From contig OZ037858.1 of assembly GCA_964035575.1 (NCBI GenBank), positions 1,364,001 through 1,428,000 on the forward strand: a stretch of 64,000 nt of DNA. The letters run 5' to 3'. Origin of the DNA: Rhynchopus sp. YZ270_cl-10 (Eukaryota > Euglenozoa > Diplonemea > Diplonemida > Diplonemidae). The position numbers and the translations under genes are program-made. The notes beneath the pieces are model-generated. The model was not told the origin of the DNA. It worked only from the letters and a program-made list of their open reading frames with translations, and made no database searches. Within the stretch, counting starts at the first letter, position 1. The number at the start of each line of letters is the position of its first letter. This document shows positions 23,738 to 34,142 of the stretch, piece by piece.

Positions 23738-26428
23738 ATGGTGGCATCCGTTTTAGTCCGCGCCCTTTCCACGCAGTGGGTGTATTTCGTTGTGTCGCTG
23801 TTCTACCATTTGCTGTACACGTTGTGTGCTTTGGATGTTTTCTATCGATCGCCTATTCAGGACATTGGCGGGCTTGCGGCACATCAGTCGAGCATGCGGC
23901 CCCTAGCTTCAAGGGTAGTGTTTGTTACCTTAGATGGCGCGCCTGCTGATGTTGTATTTTCCGCTGCCGCGCGTGATCTCATATCCGAGCGAGACGGCAC
24001 ACCGTACAGCGGGCCCACCGCACCTTTCTTGGCCTCAGTCTTGAACGCAACCCAAGGCGATGTGTGCTGGGGTGTCACCCACACTCATGTACCCACAGAG
24101 TCACGTCCCGGGCATGTCTCGCTCATTGCAGGGCTATACGAAGACCCTTCTGCAGTGACCACCGGATGGCAGCACAACCCGAACAAATCCTTCGACACAG
24201 TGTGGAAGGAGGCCACGTATGTCTGGCAGTGGGGTGCGCCGGAGATCGTGAACATCTTTGCTGGGGAGCACATTGAGACGTATGCGTTTCCCGATGAGAT
24301 AAACGACTTTGCGCAGGACCCTGCTATCGTGGACGCATGGGTGTCCGACAACATGACACAGTTCTTTGCCTCAGCGCCGCACGACGCAGCGCTCATGACA
24401 CAGCTTGCCTCTGAGAGGGTCGTCTTCTTCCTGCACTACCTAGGTATGGACTCTGCGGGGCACAAATTTGGCACCGAGGGAGTGGGCTACCTTGAAACCC
24501 TGACCCACGTCGACGCCTGTCTTCGCAAAGCAAAGCAAACCTTCGACACCTTCTACGGCGACGACAGAACCGTCATGATCGTCACAGCAGACCACGGAAT
24601 GACCAAACGCGGCTCCCACGGAGACGGCTCTCCTTCTGAAACTAGGGTCCCCTTATTAGTCTTTGGCTCAGGGGTGAGCAAGACCTGCAAGCAAGGCGCC
24701 AGTGGTATTAAGTTCTGGCAGGAGGCCTTTGCCTCGGTCGAGGAGGAGGAGGAGTACACGCGGGAGAGGTGGGGGCGGGACCCGGGGGCGCGGATCGATG
24801 TGGAGCCTGCGGATGTGAGCATGCTGATGGCTGCGTTCCTTTCGTCCCCGCTTCCTGTGCATGGGGAGGGGAGTGTGCCGGTAGAGTACCTAAGCGACAA
24901 CGTCATGGTGCGTGCCCATGCTCGCTACGCTAATGTCAACCAAGCGAGAGAGCGTGTGCACGGTGCTGCCAGTGTGCGCAGAACGCGGTGCACAGGATGG
25001 TTCTCTGAGTGGAAGGACACAGCCGCCTCTGAGGCTCTCTTCGAGGAGGTCACGGCACACCTGCAGGCCTCGCGCCATACAGCAGCGCTAGACACTGCAG
25101 AGCGCCTCATCGCACTGCTCCACGAAGGTGCGTTGTACTACCGTGAGTACGACAGGTTCTTCATGATATCTGCCGTCGCCTTCGCCTACGCCGTGTGGGG
25201 GATGTACTGCGTCGCTGTGGCCGCGCAGGGCGGAGACAGTGACAAGGCCACCCTGCTCCCTCTCCTGATTGGGTACGCCCTGGTACTGCCAACGATCCAC
25301 CTTCAAGGCATGACCTGGCGTGATGGGTGCTACCTGGTCGCGCCATTCCACCTGCTGCCCTTCATCCTCGCAAAGCGTGTAGAGGTCGCACGCTTCTTAG
25401 GGACCATCTCCCTCTGGGGTCTCCTGCTCCCCGCAGTGGTGGTTGGCACAACGGTGGTGGGCTTCCATATGCGGGAGGCCTTTTCGCTTACCTTTGGGGT
25501 GCTTGCGGGGGTGCAGTACCTGCGAGGTGCGGACGGTGTGACGGCAGTGATGTTTGCGTTGACAGGCCTGTTTACACTTCTCCCATGCGTGGGGTCTGAT
25601 CTGATCTACATTGTCTCGCCTGTGTGCATGCTTCTTAGCGGTGTGTTCAACCTCAGCACACACCAGAAACGGAGTCGTGAGTTCGGCCTTCCTGGGGCGT
25701 TATGGTTCATCAGCGCAGCATTGGTTGGATACACTGACTATCTTCGGAGTATCAGCGACACAGGGCTTCCACCGCTGAACCAATACGCTGCGTGGTCGCT
25801 TCTGGTGATCTCACTACTGCTTCCACGGATGCGTCTGCAGAGTGTGCCTCCACCGGAGCGTCTGCAGTATGTACTGTTATGTCTGCAGCCGCCGATGACG
25901 TTGCTCTCTGTTGGGTATGAGCCGTTGTTTCTTGGTGCGTTGTGCCTGCTGTTGGTACGGTATGAGAGGGTGGAGGAGCGGAAGGATGAGAGGGCTGTGT
26001 CGGTGATGTTGATGATGTTGTTGTATTTTGCGTTTTTTGCGACAGGGAATATTGCGTCGGTGTCGTCCTTCGATTTGCCGTCGGTGTACCGCCTGCAGAC
26101 GCACTTCGATAAGGCAGTGATGGGGGCGCTTCTCATCCTGAAGCTTCTCCTCCCCATGCTGGGCCTGCTCTCTGCAGTTCTCTTCTACTGCAGAGACGAA
26201 GCGAACGGCGTCTTCAACGTTGTTGCGCTCACCGTTGCGCTCTCTGACATCGTCGCCCTCATCTTCTTCGCCACCCTCCGAGACACCGGAAGCTGGAAGC
26301 AGATCGGCCACTCCATCAGCCGCTACGTCATCGCCAACCTCCTCACACTCCTCCTCCTCATCCTCTGGGGGCTTGCCCGAGCATTCGTTGGGGAAGCAAC
26401 CAAAAAGCTGCCTTCGAAAGACAGATAA
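23738..26428 (+). CDS. PIGN: GPI ethanolamine phosphate transferase 1 (PIG-N/Mcd4)
   Basis: 896 aa, length typical for the family. An N-terminal signal anchor (about 10-33) is followed by the lumenal phosphotransferase domain with metal Asp66 (VTLDGAPAD), nucleophile Thr120 in the canonical VPTESRPGHV, GLYEDPSAVTTGW, YVWQWG, FLHYLGMDSAGHK, TADHGM and GSHGDGSPSET. These are nearly textbook PIG-N motifs. A long multi-pass membrane domain forms the C-terminal half. It transfers ethanolamine phosphate from phosphatidylethanolamine to mannose 1 of the GPI precursor in the ER. It is the second of a direct tandem pair, 1.3 kb after the divergent copy, and is the better candidate for the ancestral activity. 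Synonymous codon choice switches strongly between C-rich (about 24500-24600) and G-rich (about 24750-24860) blocks. Confidence 0.93.
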   Translation: MVASVLVRALSTQWVYFVVSLFYHLLYTLCALDVFYRSPIQDIGGLAAHQSSMRPLASRVVFVTLDGAPADVVFSAAARDLISERDGTPYSGPTAPFLASVLNATQGDVCWGVTHTHVPTESRPGHVSLIAGLYEDPSAVTTGWQHNPNKSFDTVWKEATYVWQWGAPEIVNIFAGEHIETYAFPDEINDFAQDPAIVDAWVSDNMTQFFASAPHDAALMTQLASERVVFFLHYLGMDSAGHKFGTEGVGYLETLTHVDACLRKAKQTFDTFYGDDRTVMIVTADHGMTKRGSHGDGSPSETRVPLLVFGSGVSKTCKQGASGIKFWQEAFASVEEEEEYTRERWGRDPGARIDVEPADVSMLMAAFLSSPLPVHGEGSVPVEYLSDNVMVRAHARYANVNQARERVHGAASVRRTRCTGWFSEWKDTAASEALFEEVTAHLQASRHTAALDTAERLIALLHEGALYYREYDRFFMISAVAFAYAVWGMYCVAVAAQGGDSDKATLLPLLIGYALVLPTIHLQGMTWRDGCYLVAPFHLLPFILAKRVEVARFLGTISLWGLLLPAVVVGTTVVGFHMREAFSLTFGVLAGVQYLRGADGVTAVMFALTGLFTLLPCVGSDLIYIVSPVCMLLSGVFNLSTHQKRSREFGLPGALWFISAALVGYTDYLRSISDTGLPPLNQYAAWSLLVISLLLPRMRLQSVPPPERLQYVLLCLQPPMTLLSVGYEPLFLGALCLLLVRYERVEERKDERAVSVMLMMLLYFAFFATGNIASVSSFDLPSVYRLQTHFDKAVMGALLILKLLLPMLGLLSAVLFYCRDEANGVFNVVALTVALSDIVALIFFATLRDTGSWKQIGHSISRYVIANLLTLLLLILWGLARAFVGEATKKLPSKDR

Positions 26429-26647
26429 AAAAACCTACAAAAAGACAAAAAAAAAAAAAAAAAAACAGCATTCGTGGAGAAAACGTTTGCACCATTAACC
26501 TTCGTCCAAAGCGATGCCAAATAGAACACCACAGATACCCCTTTTGGCTATCACAAAAACCACAAAAACCACCACAAAAGCACAGAAAAAAATACACATT
26601 TTTTTTGATGTGAAGAGAAATAAGAGGAGGTTTTATCTCTCATTGTA

Positions 26648-29110
26648 ATGTCAGATTTGGGTGGATCAGGGCGTGATTTTCATAGCAAGGTTTTAGAGGG
26701 GATTGGGCGGGTGTTGAGCAATGTGGAGGATGAGGACGCGGATGTGGAGTGGCGGCTGTCGCAGCGGCAACACGAGGCCGACCGGGAGTACGTCCGCGAC
26801 ATGGTCGACGCACACGAGGAGGCGCCACAGCAGGTTCCGTTGCTGATGGACCTCAGCCGCGTCACACCGTCGCTCGAAGGCCTCTCTGATTCAGAAGCGG
26901 TCCGCTCCCTCACCAACCTGCTCCAAACCATCAACACCACCTCTGAGCCTCTTGCACAGCTCTGTGAATACGCATTCTCAGGCAACCCTGTAGATGTCGT
27001 CGAACAGTCCGTCAGTGTCCTCCGCTCGGAGATGTGTGGCCTCTATTCAGGTGTATTTGACCTCATGCAGGTGGAACGTGAAGGGATGGTGCAGGTTTTC
27101 TTTACAAAGATTCTGCCGCGTATCAAAGCGGTGATGCAGCTAGGAAGCTTGAACGTTGAGAGGGTGGAGAATCTGCGGTGGATGTTGGAGGATTTGGAGG
27201 CAGATAATCTGCGGATGTCGGAGCGGATTGATTTGTTGGAGACGCAGTTGAAGGCGGTGCCGGATGCGGTGATCAGCCCCCCCGAGGAAGAGGAGACAAA
27301 GGCTGACGCCGCTGTCGTCATGCTTCAGGTGCAGGATTCGAAGCTCTACAAAAGGGTTTGCACAGAAGCGTACTGCGAAGCGTTGACGACGCTGGAAGGT
27401 GCGGTGAAAGAGCTTGCGGAAAGTCATGGTGGGGTGGTCGTGAATGTGGATACCGCGCGATGTGCTGCGACGGACTCGTATTGCATTGTCTTCCGTGAGG
27501 TGCATGAGGCAGTGTGGTTCTCGGGGAAGCTGCAGATGAGTGCCCTGGACCTGCCCTGGGGGAACGACATTCTTGCGTATTCCGCATGCAAGGAGCAGAC
27601 CTGTAGTACAACGGACCACCTTCTCTGGAAGGGTCTTCGTGTGCGTGGTGCGGTGCATCTCGGGCACCTTGATGAGGATGGTGGTGGAGGCAGCCCGCGC
27701 TATCAAGGTGCGGTGATGGAGCGCTGTGCACGCATCCTCCTTGGTGCGAGGGGTGGTGAGGTGCTCATCTCGAGTCGTGTCAAGCAGGCGTACAGTGCAC
27801 AGCAGGTGGAGGTCTGGTCGCCGACACAACGTTGTATTCACAACAACCTCGAATTCTCATGCGTCCAGGAACCAATTCGGCCCAACAGACGTGGTGACGT
27901 ATGGCGGGTGTACGACCCACGCATAGGAGAGCGCTACAACGATGACGATACTGAAATGCAGGCAGATCAGTTCCCCAATGTGCTCTTCTGGCGTGGTGCA
28001 GGTCAACTCGATTCGCCACAGTACAGCAGCGAGAGTGGCAGCGACAGCGACGGTGCCCTGACGGAGACGCAGGTGGAGGAGCAGGTCGAGAAGAGCAACA
28101 TCCTCAACTCGCATCTCCTATGCCACATAGCGGACGCCACTGCCTCGCAGGAGAGCCTCTGCGATTTGGTCGAAGCCTTGGAGAGGCAGTGCATGTCGTC
28201 GCACGATGACTCTGGGCTCTCAGGCAAACCTGCACCATGGGTTCCTTCCGACGGCAGACGAAAGGTAGTTGCCAGCGCCGTTCTGCGGTTCATGAAAGGG
28301 CGGCACCTAGATGACAGTGACAAGAAAGAGATCAGACAGCTTCGTGTCATACCCGGACAGAAGCAGCCGAGGCACGTTGCACGGCGTGTACAGCAACGCA
28401 CATCAAAACGCCCACCCAACCAGGGTGGTCTCATGAAGGCCCACCTGTCTGTCTGCGAGCTGCACCGTCTCCTCAAGGGCTATCTGGGCAGCGACACGCG
28501 CACCTCGGACTCGGTGCTCTCAAGCCTCCTCCGTGCTATCACCGGGGTGCTCCCCTCCACGGCAGACAAAGCTGCGATGGCAAAGTCCTTCGTACGCAAG
28601 GCAATGGACCACTCAGACCTGGCCTGCACCATACCCACACCTCTCACCCTCACAAACTCAATCGCAGGGCACATTGTCAAAGTCTTTCAATTAGTTCGCG
28701 ACCACAGAAAACAGCGTGGGCCCGGCAAGCCCGAAGCAAAGGAATCAAATCTGGCTCCAGGGAATCCGCGACGTCTTCCTGCACTGAAACAACGGAAGAG
28801 CACATTGACGGCCTTCCACGTACCGGGTATCGAAAATCGACAACGCGTACTCAAAGACAAATGGCAGAAACGGCGCACCAGCGATCCATCTGAAAGTGAT
28901 AACAAATCTTCTGCTGAAGCGCCTTCTGGTGGGCGCAGGCCGAGCTTCCCTCCTAACGTCGTAGAACCAGACGGAGAGGAGGAGCCAGGAAAGGAGGCAG
29001 GGAAAGAAAGCACCGGTGCCCTCCCCCCAGAAACGCCACCCACCCTAGGACACCGGCAACAACGTCCACAACGGGCCTCATGCGAAGGTGCGCCCCTCGC
29101 ACGCTTCTAA
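26648..29110 (+). CDS. Degenerate class III nucleotidyl-cyclase-like protein, 820 aa
   Basis: Residues about 222-380 align with a class III adenylate/guanylate cyclase homology domain: VVMLQVQDSK, GGVVVNVDT..AATDSYCIVF, the GLRVRGAVHLG strand, YQGAVMERCARI and GGEVLISSR. In active enzymes the first strand carries a metal Asp (FTDVQGST); here that position is Gln227. The catalytic Asn of the VVNRAAR motif is Glu358, while Arg362 and the second metal Asp (Asp276) remain. I infer no, or altered, cyclase activity, with a possible role as regulatory partner or nucleotide sensor. A helical, partly coiled-coil N-terminus (about 165-205) precedes the domain. The C-terminal 400 residues are basic and of low complexity, with no membrane span, unlike trypanosomatid receptor cyclases. 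The start at 26648 is the first ATG of the coding block. Confidence 0.75.
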   Translation: MSDLGGSGRDFHSKVLEGIGRVLSNVEDEDADVEWRLSQRQHEADREYVRDMVDAHEEAPQQVPLLMDLSRVTPSLEGLSDSEAVRSLTNLLQTINTTSEPLAQLCEYAFSGNPVDVVEQSVSVLRSEMCGLYSGVFDLMQVEREGMVQVFFTKILPRIKAVMQLGSLNVERVENLRWMLEDLEADNLRMSERIDLLETQLKAVPDAVISPPEEEETKADAAVVMLQVQDSKLYKRVCTEAYCEALTTLEGAVKELAESHGGVVVNVDTARCAATDSYCIVFREVHEAVWFSGKLQMSALDLPWGNDILAYSACKEQTCSTTDHLLWKGLRVRGAVHLGHLDEDGGGGSPRYQGAVMERCARILLGARGGEVLISSRVKQAYSAQQVEVWSPTQRCIHNNLEFSCVQEPIRPNRRGDVWRVYDPRIGERYNDDDTEMQADQFPNVLFWRGAGQLDSPQYSSESGSDSDGALTETQVEEQVEKSNILNSHLLCHIADATASQESLCDLVEALERQCMSSHDDSGLSGKPAPWVPSDGRRKVVASAVLRFMKGRHLDDSDKKEIRQLRVIPGQKQPRHVARRVQQRTSKRPPNQGGLMKAHLSVCELHRLLKGYLGSDTRTSDSVLSSLLRAITGVLPSTADKAAMAKSFVRKAMDHSDLACTIPTPLTLTNSIAGHIVKVFQLVRDHRKQRGPGKPEAKESNLAPGNPRRLPALKQRKSTLTAFHVPGIENRQRVLKDKWQKRRTSDPSESDNKSSAEAPSGGRRPSFPPNVVEPDGEEEPGKEAGKESTGALPPETPPTLGHRQQRPQRASCEGAPLARF

Positions 29111-29498
29111 CAAACTCTTCTCGATGGCAAAATGCGAGAGGCGAATCTGACAAAAAAAATTCTCGGGGGGGTCCGATATCCCCTTGGAATCGAAAGCGTT
29201 TTTGGACATCGAAACTTCCATTTTTTTTCTTGGGTTATTTTTCTTTATTTTTAGTGGGAAAAAAGGGGGTCTGTTTCTGCAGGGACCTTTTTTTGGGCAG
29301 GAAAGTTAAAATAAATTTAGCCCCCCGAGGGATTTCTCTTTTATTCTGTTTTGCCTCCCTCTCTTCGAATCATTTAAACACACAAACAGACACACAAATA
29401 TTGTTCTTTTTTTGCTTTAGTCTGATCCTATCACAAAACGATCGCCGTGCGAGCCGTATAAGAGGTGAGCCTAGGGGGGGTGGGGTGTTCCCTGTGAG
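29111..29498. other. Intergenic, no gene seen
   Basis: A+T-rich spacer with homopolymers. A possible acceptor (GAGCCTAG) lies about 25 nt before the CDC14 start. Nothing else is recognised. Confidence 0.6.
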
Positions 29499-31765
29499 AT
29501 GTCCGGTCTCGCTCCTACACCAGCCCCAGCGTCTCTCTTGGGCACTGCGTCTGTGATTCTCCCCAACCGCCTCTTCTTCCTTTCATTGCGCGGCCACCCA
29601 CGCTCCGACGAACGGAACTATTTTTACACCGCAGACCACGATCTACAGTACGAGCCTTTTGAGGCAGACTTTGGGCCGCTGAAGCTTTCACAATTAATCC
29701 GGTTTTGTAGGTCTACCGCGAATCTACTGACTGCACCACACCTTCAGCATCATAAGCTATATTTTTATAGTTCACACGACGGCCACAAACGCGCGAATGC
29801 TGCATACCTGATCACCGCATACCTGGTTCTCTGCCAGGATTATACTACCCAACAGGCGTTGTCGGTTCTCGCACATTCGTATCCCCCCTTTCTTCCGTAC
29901 CGTGATGTGTCATGTGGAGTATCCCTCTTCAACTGCACACTGCAGCATTGCCTGAGTGGTCTATGGAAAGCCAAGCAGCTAGGTTGGGTAGATTGGCGTC
30001 GTTTTGACTGTGAAGAATACGAAAAATTTGAAGACCCGCACAATGGTGACTGGAATTGGATGATCCCCCCTTCCGTGGATGGGACACCAGGGAAGCTTAT
30101 TGCGTTTTGCACACCCATCGGCGAAAAGCCCGACGAGAAAAAGAAGACCGAGAAACGCGGCGTGGGCGGTGCCATTGGAGGCGCCGCAGGGCTCTACGAC
30201 AGCACAGAAATCGACAATATGGAGAACATCGAGGAGTTCCGGTACTGGAAGCCCGAGGAGTACGCAAAGGTGTTCCGTCCCCGTGGGGTAACCGGTGTGG
30301 TACGTCTCTGTAAGAAGCTGTACAACAAACGCCGTTTCACCGAGCTTGGCATCAAGCACCTGGACCTCATTTATCCGGATGGTGGCACACCTTCCGACGC
30401 CATTGTCAACAAATTCCTTGCCTTTGTCGAAAGCAACCCTGGAGGTGTTGCTGTACACTGCAAGGCAGGTCTCGGGCGGACAGGGTCGCTTATAGGGTGC
30501 TATCTCATGAAGCATCACGGCTTCTCAGCAGAGGCTGCCATAGCGTGGATGCGGATTTGCCGGCCGGGTTCTGTGATTGGTCCGCAGCAGCAGTTTTTGG
30601 TGCAGGTGGAAAGTCGTTTGAAACGGTCTGCAGCAGATGCAAAGCCGCACGTCGCCCCCCTAGTCACCTCGAAACGAACAAAGAAAGCCAAAGCCGACGA
30701 AACAGACCCAAGCCTCCTCGGTGTAGACAGCAACACCCTCACACTCATACAACGGTCGCGGAAGATGCAAAGCGACATCGACACCATTCTCGGCAACAGT
30801 CGCACAGCGTCCTTCGCAGCAACCCCGCCACCACAGCAGACCTGGGAGGCAGCCACACCGACAGAGGTATGCCATACACTTTGTTTTAGGGGTCTGCGCA
30901 CCAATCCCCGCTGTGTAGCAATGAAGTGCCCTCCGTGGGTTCGATAGAGGAGATCCGCTCCCTCTTTTTTTTTGGCAGGTTTTTATGGCAGGTGGAAGTC
31001 TCCTTGGCTGGCCTGCGAGAACAGCAGCTTTTTAGCAAAAAGGAAAAAATGGCAGTTCCATTCGATGATGAGACAGCCTCATTTTACCGTGCAACCCTAA
31101 CCAATAGGCTTCGGTTTATCTTATACCCTTTTTCTTATCATCCACACATCCCACAGGAGGACGCCCCGACCTCGTCGCCGTACAACATCGACCCCAACAT
31201 CTCTGTACAGTCGCTCAAGAACCTACGGGCGTTGACTGTCCCTCCCACGGTTGTCGTTAAGGTACACTCCCCCACTCTCCCTCCCTCCCTCCCCTCCCTC
31301 ACCACCTCCCTACAGACGGTCCTCTGCGCAATGCGACTGATGGGATACCACGACGCAACGTGGACGCTTGCACGAGATAAGCTTGGGACAACGGAGATGG
31401 GGAAGAGGATACAAGGGATGCGGGAGGACATAGAGGCAGACAGGGGTGAGGGTGCGGGGATGCACCTACGGATGTTGGAGGGGTACGTGAACGACCCGTC
31501 ATGTTCCGCGGAGCGTGTGTCCGCAGTGTGCCAGGACGCAAAGGGCCTTTCGCTCTGGCTCCACGCCGTCGCACGCTTCTGCCGTTCGTCCCTCAACTCC
31601 GTCTGCCTTCCTAACCTCGCCGCCACACCCTCCGTCCCTTCCATGCCTCCCAGCAGAACAACAACACCAGGCACATCGGGAAAACACAAACCCAACTCGA
31701 AATACACCCGACCAGCAGTATCGATGATTTTCTCGGATTTTTACAATCCAGTATTGGTTCAGTAA
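29499..31765 (+). CDS. CDC14: CDC14 dual-specificity phosphatase with C-terminal dynein-stalk-like domain
   Basis: Exons are 29499-30866, 31157-31261 and 31316-31765; 640 aa, all junctions phase 0. Residues 15-375 are a CDC14 phosphatase: the N-terminal DSP-like half (FYTADHDLQYEPFEADFGP), then the catalytic half with general acid Asp294 (YPDGGTPSD) and HCKAGLGRTG, with Cys321 and Arg327. These phosphatases reverse Cdk phosphorylation at mitotic exit and cytokinesis. A Gly/Lys-rich insert of about 35 residues (209-245) interrupts the usual core. Exons 2-3 encode a region closely patterned on the dynein heavy-chain stalk (LKNLRALTVPP, TW...R.KLG, LEGYVNDP, GLSLWLHAVARF). The donor at 30867 (GTATGC) matches other introns here, but the joining intron (290 nt) is the longest in the window. 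The frame before exon 2 is open back to an ATG at 31049, so a separate stalk-like gene is the alternative. Confidence 0.75.
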
Positions 31766-32262
31766 AAAGCCCAATAAATCACGGAAACCATTGGGTTCAT
31801 TAGAGCGACAAAGCAATGTCTTTTTCTCTCAAAAAAGAAAGCGGGGTGTACCTTAGTTGGGGTGGGGGTGGGGGGGGGGTTAAGTTTTGAAAGAATTCGA
31901 ACAAAAAAAAATGTGATATTCTAGATGACATGATTACGGCTTAAGAGGGATTGTTTCTGAAGATCTGTGCAACCTCCGTGGTGTACGGTATCTTCAAGTT
32001 TGTTAATTTACTAAACACTAGAGTCTTAGACTCATTTGACCGTTTTTTTCTCTTTTTTTTCGAGTAGCGGGGTTTTCTGCGATGAGACAGAACAAAACAG
32101 TGTGAATACCAAATCACTATGACAAGAAGTCAGAAACAAAACAAAGCAAATAGATAACCCGGTCAGTGCAGTGCAGTAGGAGAGGGGAGGACGAACACTT
32201 TGTGGATATCAATTTTTTTTTCTTCCTATCCACCCGTTTGGTCAAAAACCCCCATTTTTTTT

Positions 32263-32296
32263 AGGTGACTAAGCGCAAGAGGCTTAGGATCATCTT
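32263..32296 (+). repeat. Short hairpin repeat, family A, best copy
   Basis: AGGTGACTAAGC pairs with GCTTAGGATCATC around GCAAGAG. It is the clearest example of the family. Confidence 0.75.
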
Positions 32297-32639
32297 ACAA
32301 AATTTTTTTTTTTTTTTTTTTTTTTCATATTTTTCCGCGAAACAAACAGATAAAAGAATTGCGTCTTCATTTCCATGGGGCACCAAATTTAGATAAAAAT
32401 TTCTCCCTTATCAGACCTGCAAAAAAAAAAAAAAAAATGACTTAGAATTTAGAACATTATGCCCTTTCTGATGATCAACTCTTTGAGAATGCTGTGTGTA
32501 TTGACCACGAATCTGCGAAGAAGGTTGGGTGGTAGGTCACATCAGACAGCATTGACGACAAAACACAGATCGAGAAAAAAAGCGAATGTAACCCAAAAAA
32601 AAAATGCTGACTGACGCTAGCAATAGCAGGATCGCCACC

Positions 32640-32926
32640 CCCCCCATCTACCCCCCATCTACCCCCCATCTACCCCCCATCTACCCCCCATCTACCCCCC
32701 ATCTACCCCCCATCTACCCCCCATCTACCCCCCATCTACCCCCCATCTACCCCCCATCTACCCCCCATCTACCCCCCATCTACCCCCCCATCTACCCCCC
32801 ATCTACCCCCCATCTACCCCCCATCTACCCCCCCATCTACCCCCCATCTACCCCCCCATCTACCCCCCATCTACCCCCCATCTACCCCCCATCTACCCCC
32901 CATCTACCCCCCATCTACCCCCTCTC
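32640..32926. repeat. 11-bp minisatellite (CATCTACCCCC)n
   Basis: About 25 tandem units of CATCTACCCCC, a few with one extra C. It is strongly strand-asymmetric (pyrimidine-rich on +), so G-rich on the other strand. The repetitive Pro/Tyr/Ser frame through it is not a gene. Confidence 0.95.
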
Positions 32927-33187
32927 CCTCTCATATTCAAAAAAAATGCAAAAAAGGGCTTTTCCCCCCACAAAGCTTTGTAATGATGTAATGAATTATC
33001 CCTAAAGCCCAACACTCTACTACTCAGGGAAGCCTACTACACAACGCGGTTCTACCTCCACAACATTTCCCCAAAAAAAAAAAATCCCTCATCCGATAAC
33101 GGATACGGAGTTGCACTTTTGTTAAAAGAAATCTATTTCTTTTACTCTAAACCGCCTACATAAGACCTTGTCTTCTATCCCACAAAA

Positions 33188-34003
33188 ATGGAGGTCAAAA
33201 TATGCGCGGATGGCAATGAAGGGGTTATTGTGGTGCAGGAGAATGATAGGTTGTGTGATGTTAAGAAGAAGGTGTCGGAGGCTGTTAGTTGGCACCTGGA
33301 GGAGTACCATTTGGTCACAGACATGCACAGCTCTTTAGCGCTCTGCGACAACACCCTGCACGCACTCAGCTACGGCGACACCTTGCACGTTGTTGCCACA
33401 CAGCGTGACATCTCCTTGGCACACCTTTCCTCTGCCGGCATCGCCCCCTGCGCAGATGCCTTATGCGAAGCGGCCAGGAGAGGCGACACCGACATTGTTT
33501 GCCATCTGCTGGAAACGGGGCTGGTGCAGGTGGACACTGCGGTCGGGGGGAAGAGCGCGCTTTTTATTAGCAGCGCGAGAGGGCATGAAGGCGTGGTGGC
33601 AGCTTTGTTGGAGAGGGGTGGGCACCCAGATGTGGGGAGGAGGAGTGCGCTAGTAGGGGATACCACGCCATTGGGGATAGCGGTGGACAGGAAGCAGGTG
33701 GGGTGTGCACGGTTGCTGCTGGCGCATGGTGCAGATGTTGACGGTGTGGCAGGAGGGAAAGGCCTCCCCCTCTTCACTGCCTGCACCAACGGTGACGTAG
33801 AAATGACAGAACTGCTTCTCTCGGCAGGTGCCGACCCAGATATCCGCTTCCGCGGGAAGACCGCCAAACAGGTTGCACCCATGCGCAGTGCACTCCGTCC
33901 CATCTTTGCGCGACTCAACAACGCTACCAAAAACCAACCAAAATCCTGCAAAACCAACACACGATCGCACAGAATGCGGAAATGGGAGGGGGCTGTCTGT
34001 TGA
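33188..34003 (+). CDS. Ankyrin-repeat protein with ubiquitin-like N-terminus, copy 1
   Basis: 271 aa. Residues 1-75 look like a ubiquitin-like beta-grasp (MEVKICADGNEGVIVV, then a helix, then GDTLHVV). Residues about 90-235 form four ankyrin repeats, recognisable by A.RGDTDIVCHLLE, ARGHEGVVAALLERG, ARLLLAHGADVD and TELLLSAGADPD. The tail is short and basic. The protein is probably a soluble interaction adaptor; partner unknown. The gene at 34143 has the same order of parts, so this is a tandem duplication. The exon shows four successive blocks of alternating G-rich and C-rich codon choice. Confidence 0.85.
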   Translation: MEVKICADGNEGVIVVQENDRLCDVKKKVSEAVSWHLEEYHLVTDMHSSLALCDNTLHALSYGDTLHVVATQRDISLAHLSSAGIAPCADALCEAARRGDTDIVCHLLETGLVQVDTAVGGKSALFISSARGHEGVVAALLERGGHPDVGRRSALVGDTTPLGIAVDRKQVGCARLLLAHGADVDGVAGGKGLPLFTACTNGDVEMTELLLSAGADPDIRFRGKTAKQVAPMRSALRPIFARLNNATKNQPKSCKTNTRSHRMRKWEGAVC

Positions 34004-34142
34004 GTTCTATAGTTATATAGGGATCGTACAAAAAACATTTTTCTTTTCAACTTCTCTTGGTTCCGGTTCTAAAACAGTAAATTGTAATTTCCATTGTCTA
34101 TCCCACCCTGCTCTTTTTTACCCTCACAGAAACAACAACACA

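Larger units (their letters stand above)
31766..33187. other. Intergenic with hairpin repeat and minisatellite
   Basis: Non-coding. It holds a family A hairpin (32263-32296), long poly-T and poly-A tracts, and an 11-bp minisatellite (about 32640-32926). Confidence 0.7.

Noticed and set aside
32604-33005. Open frame encoding a Pro/Tyr/Ser/Thr/His repeat protein
   Set aside because: It is entirely the 11-bp minisatellite read in frame, without acceptor or coding composition at either end.
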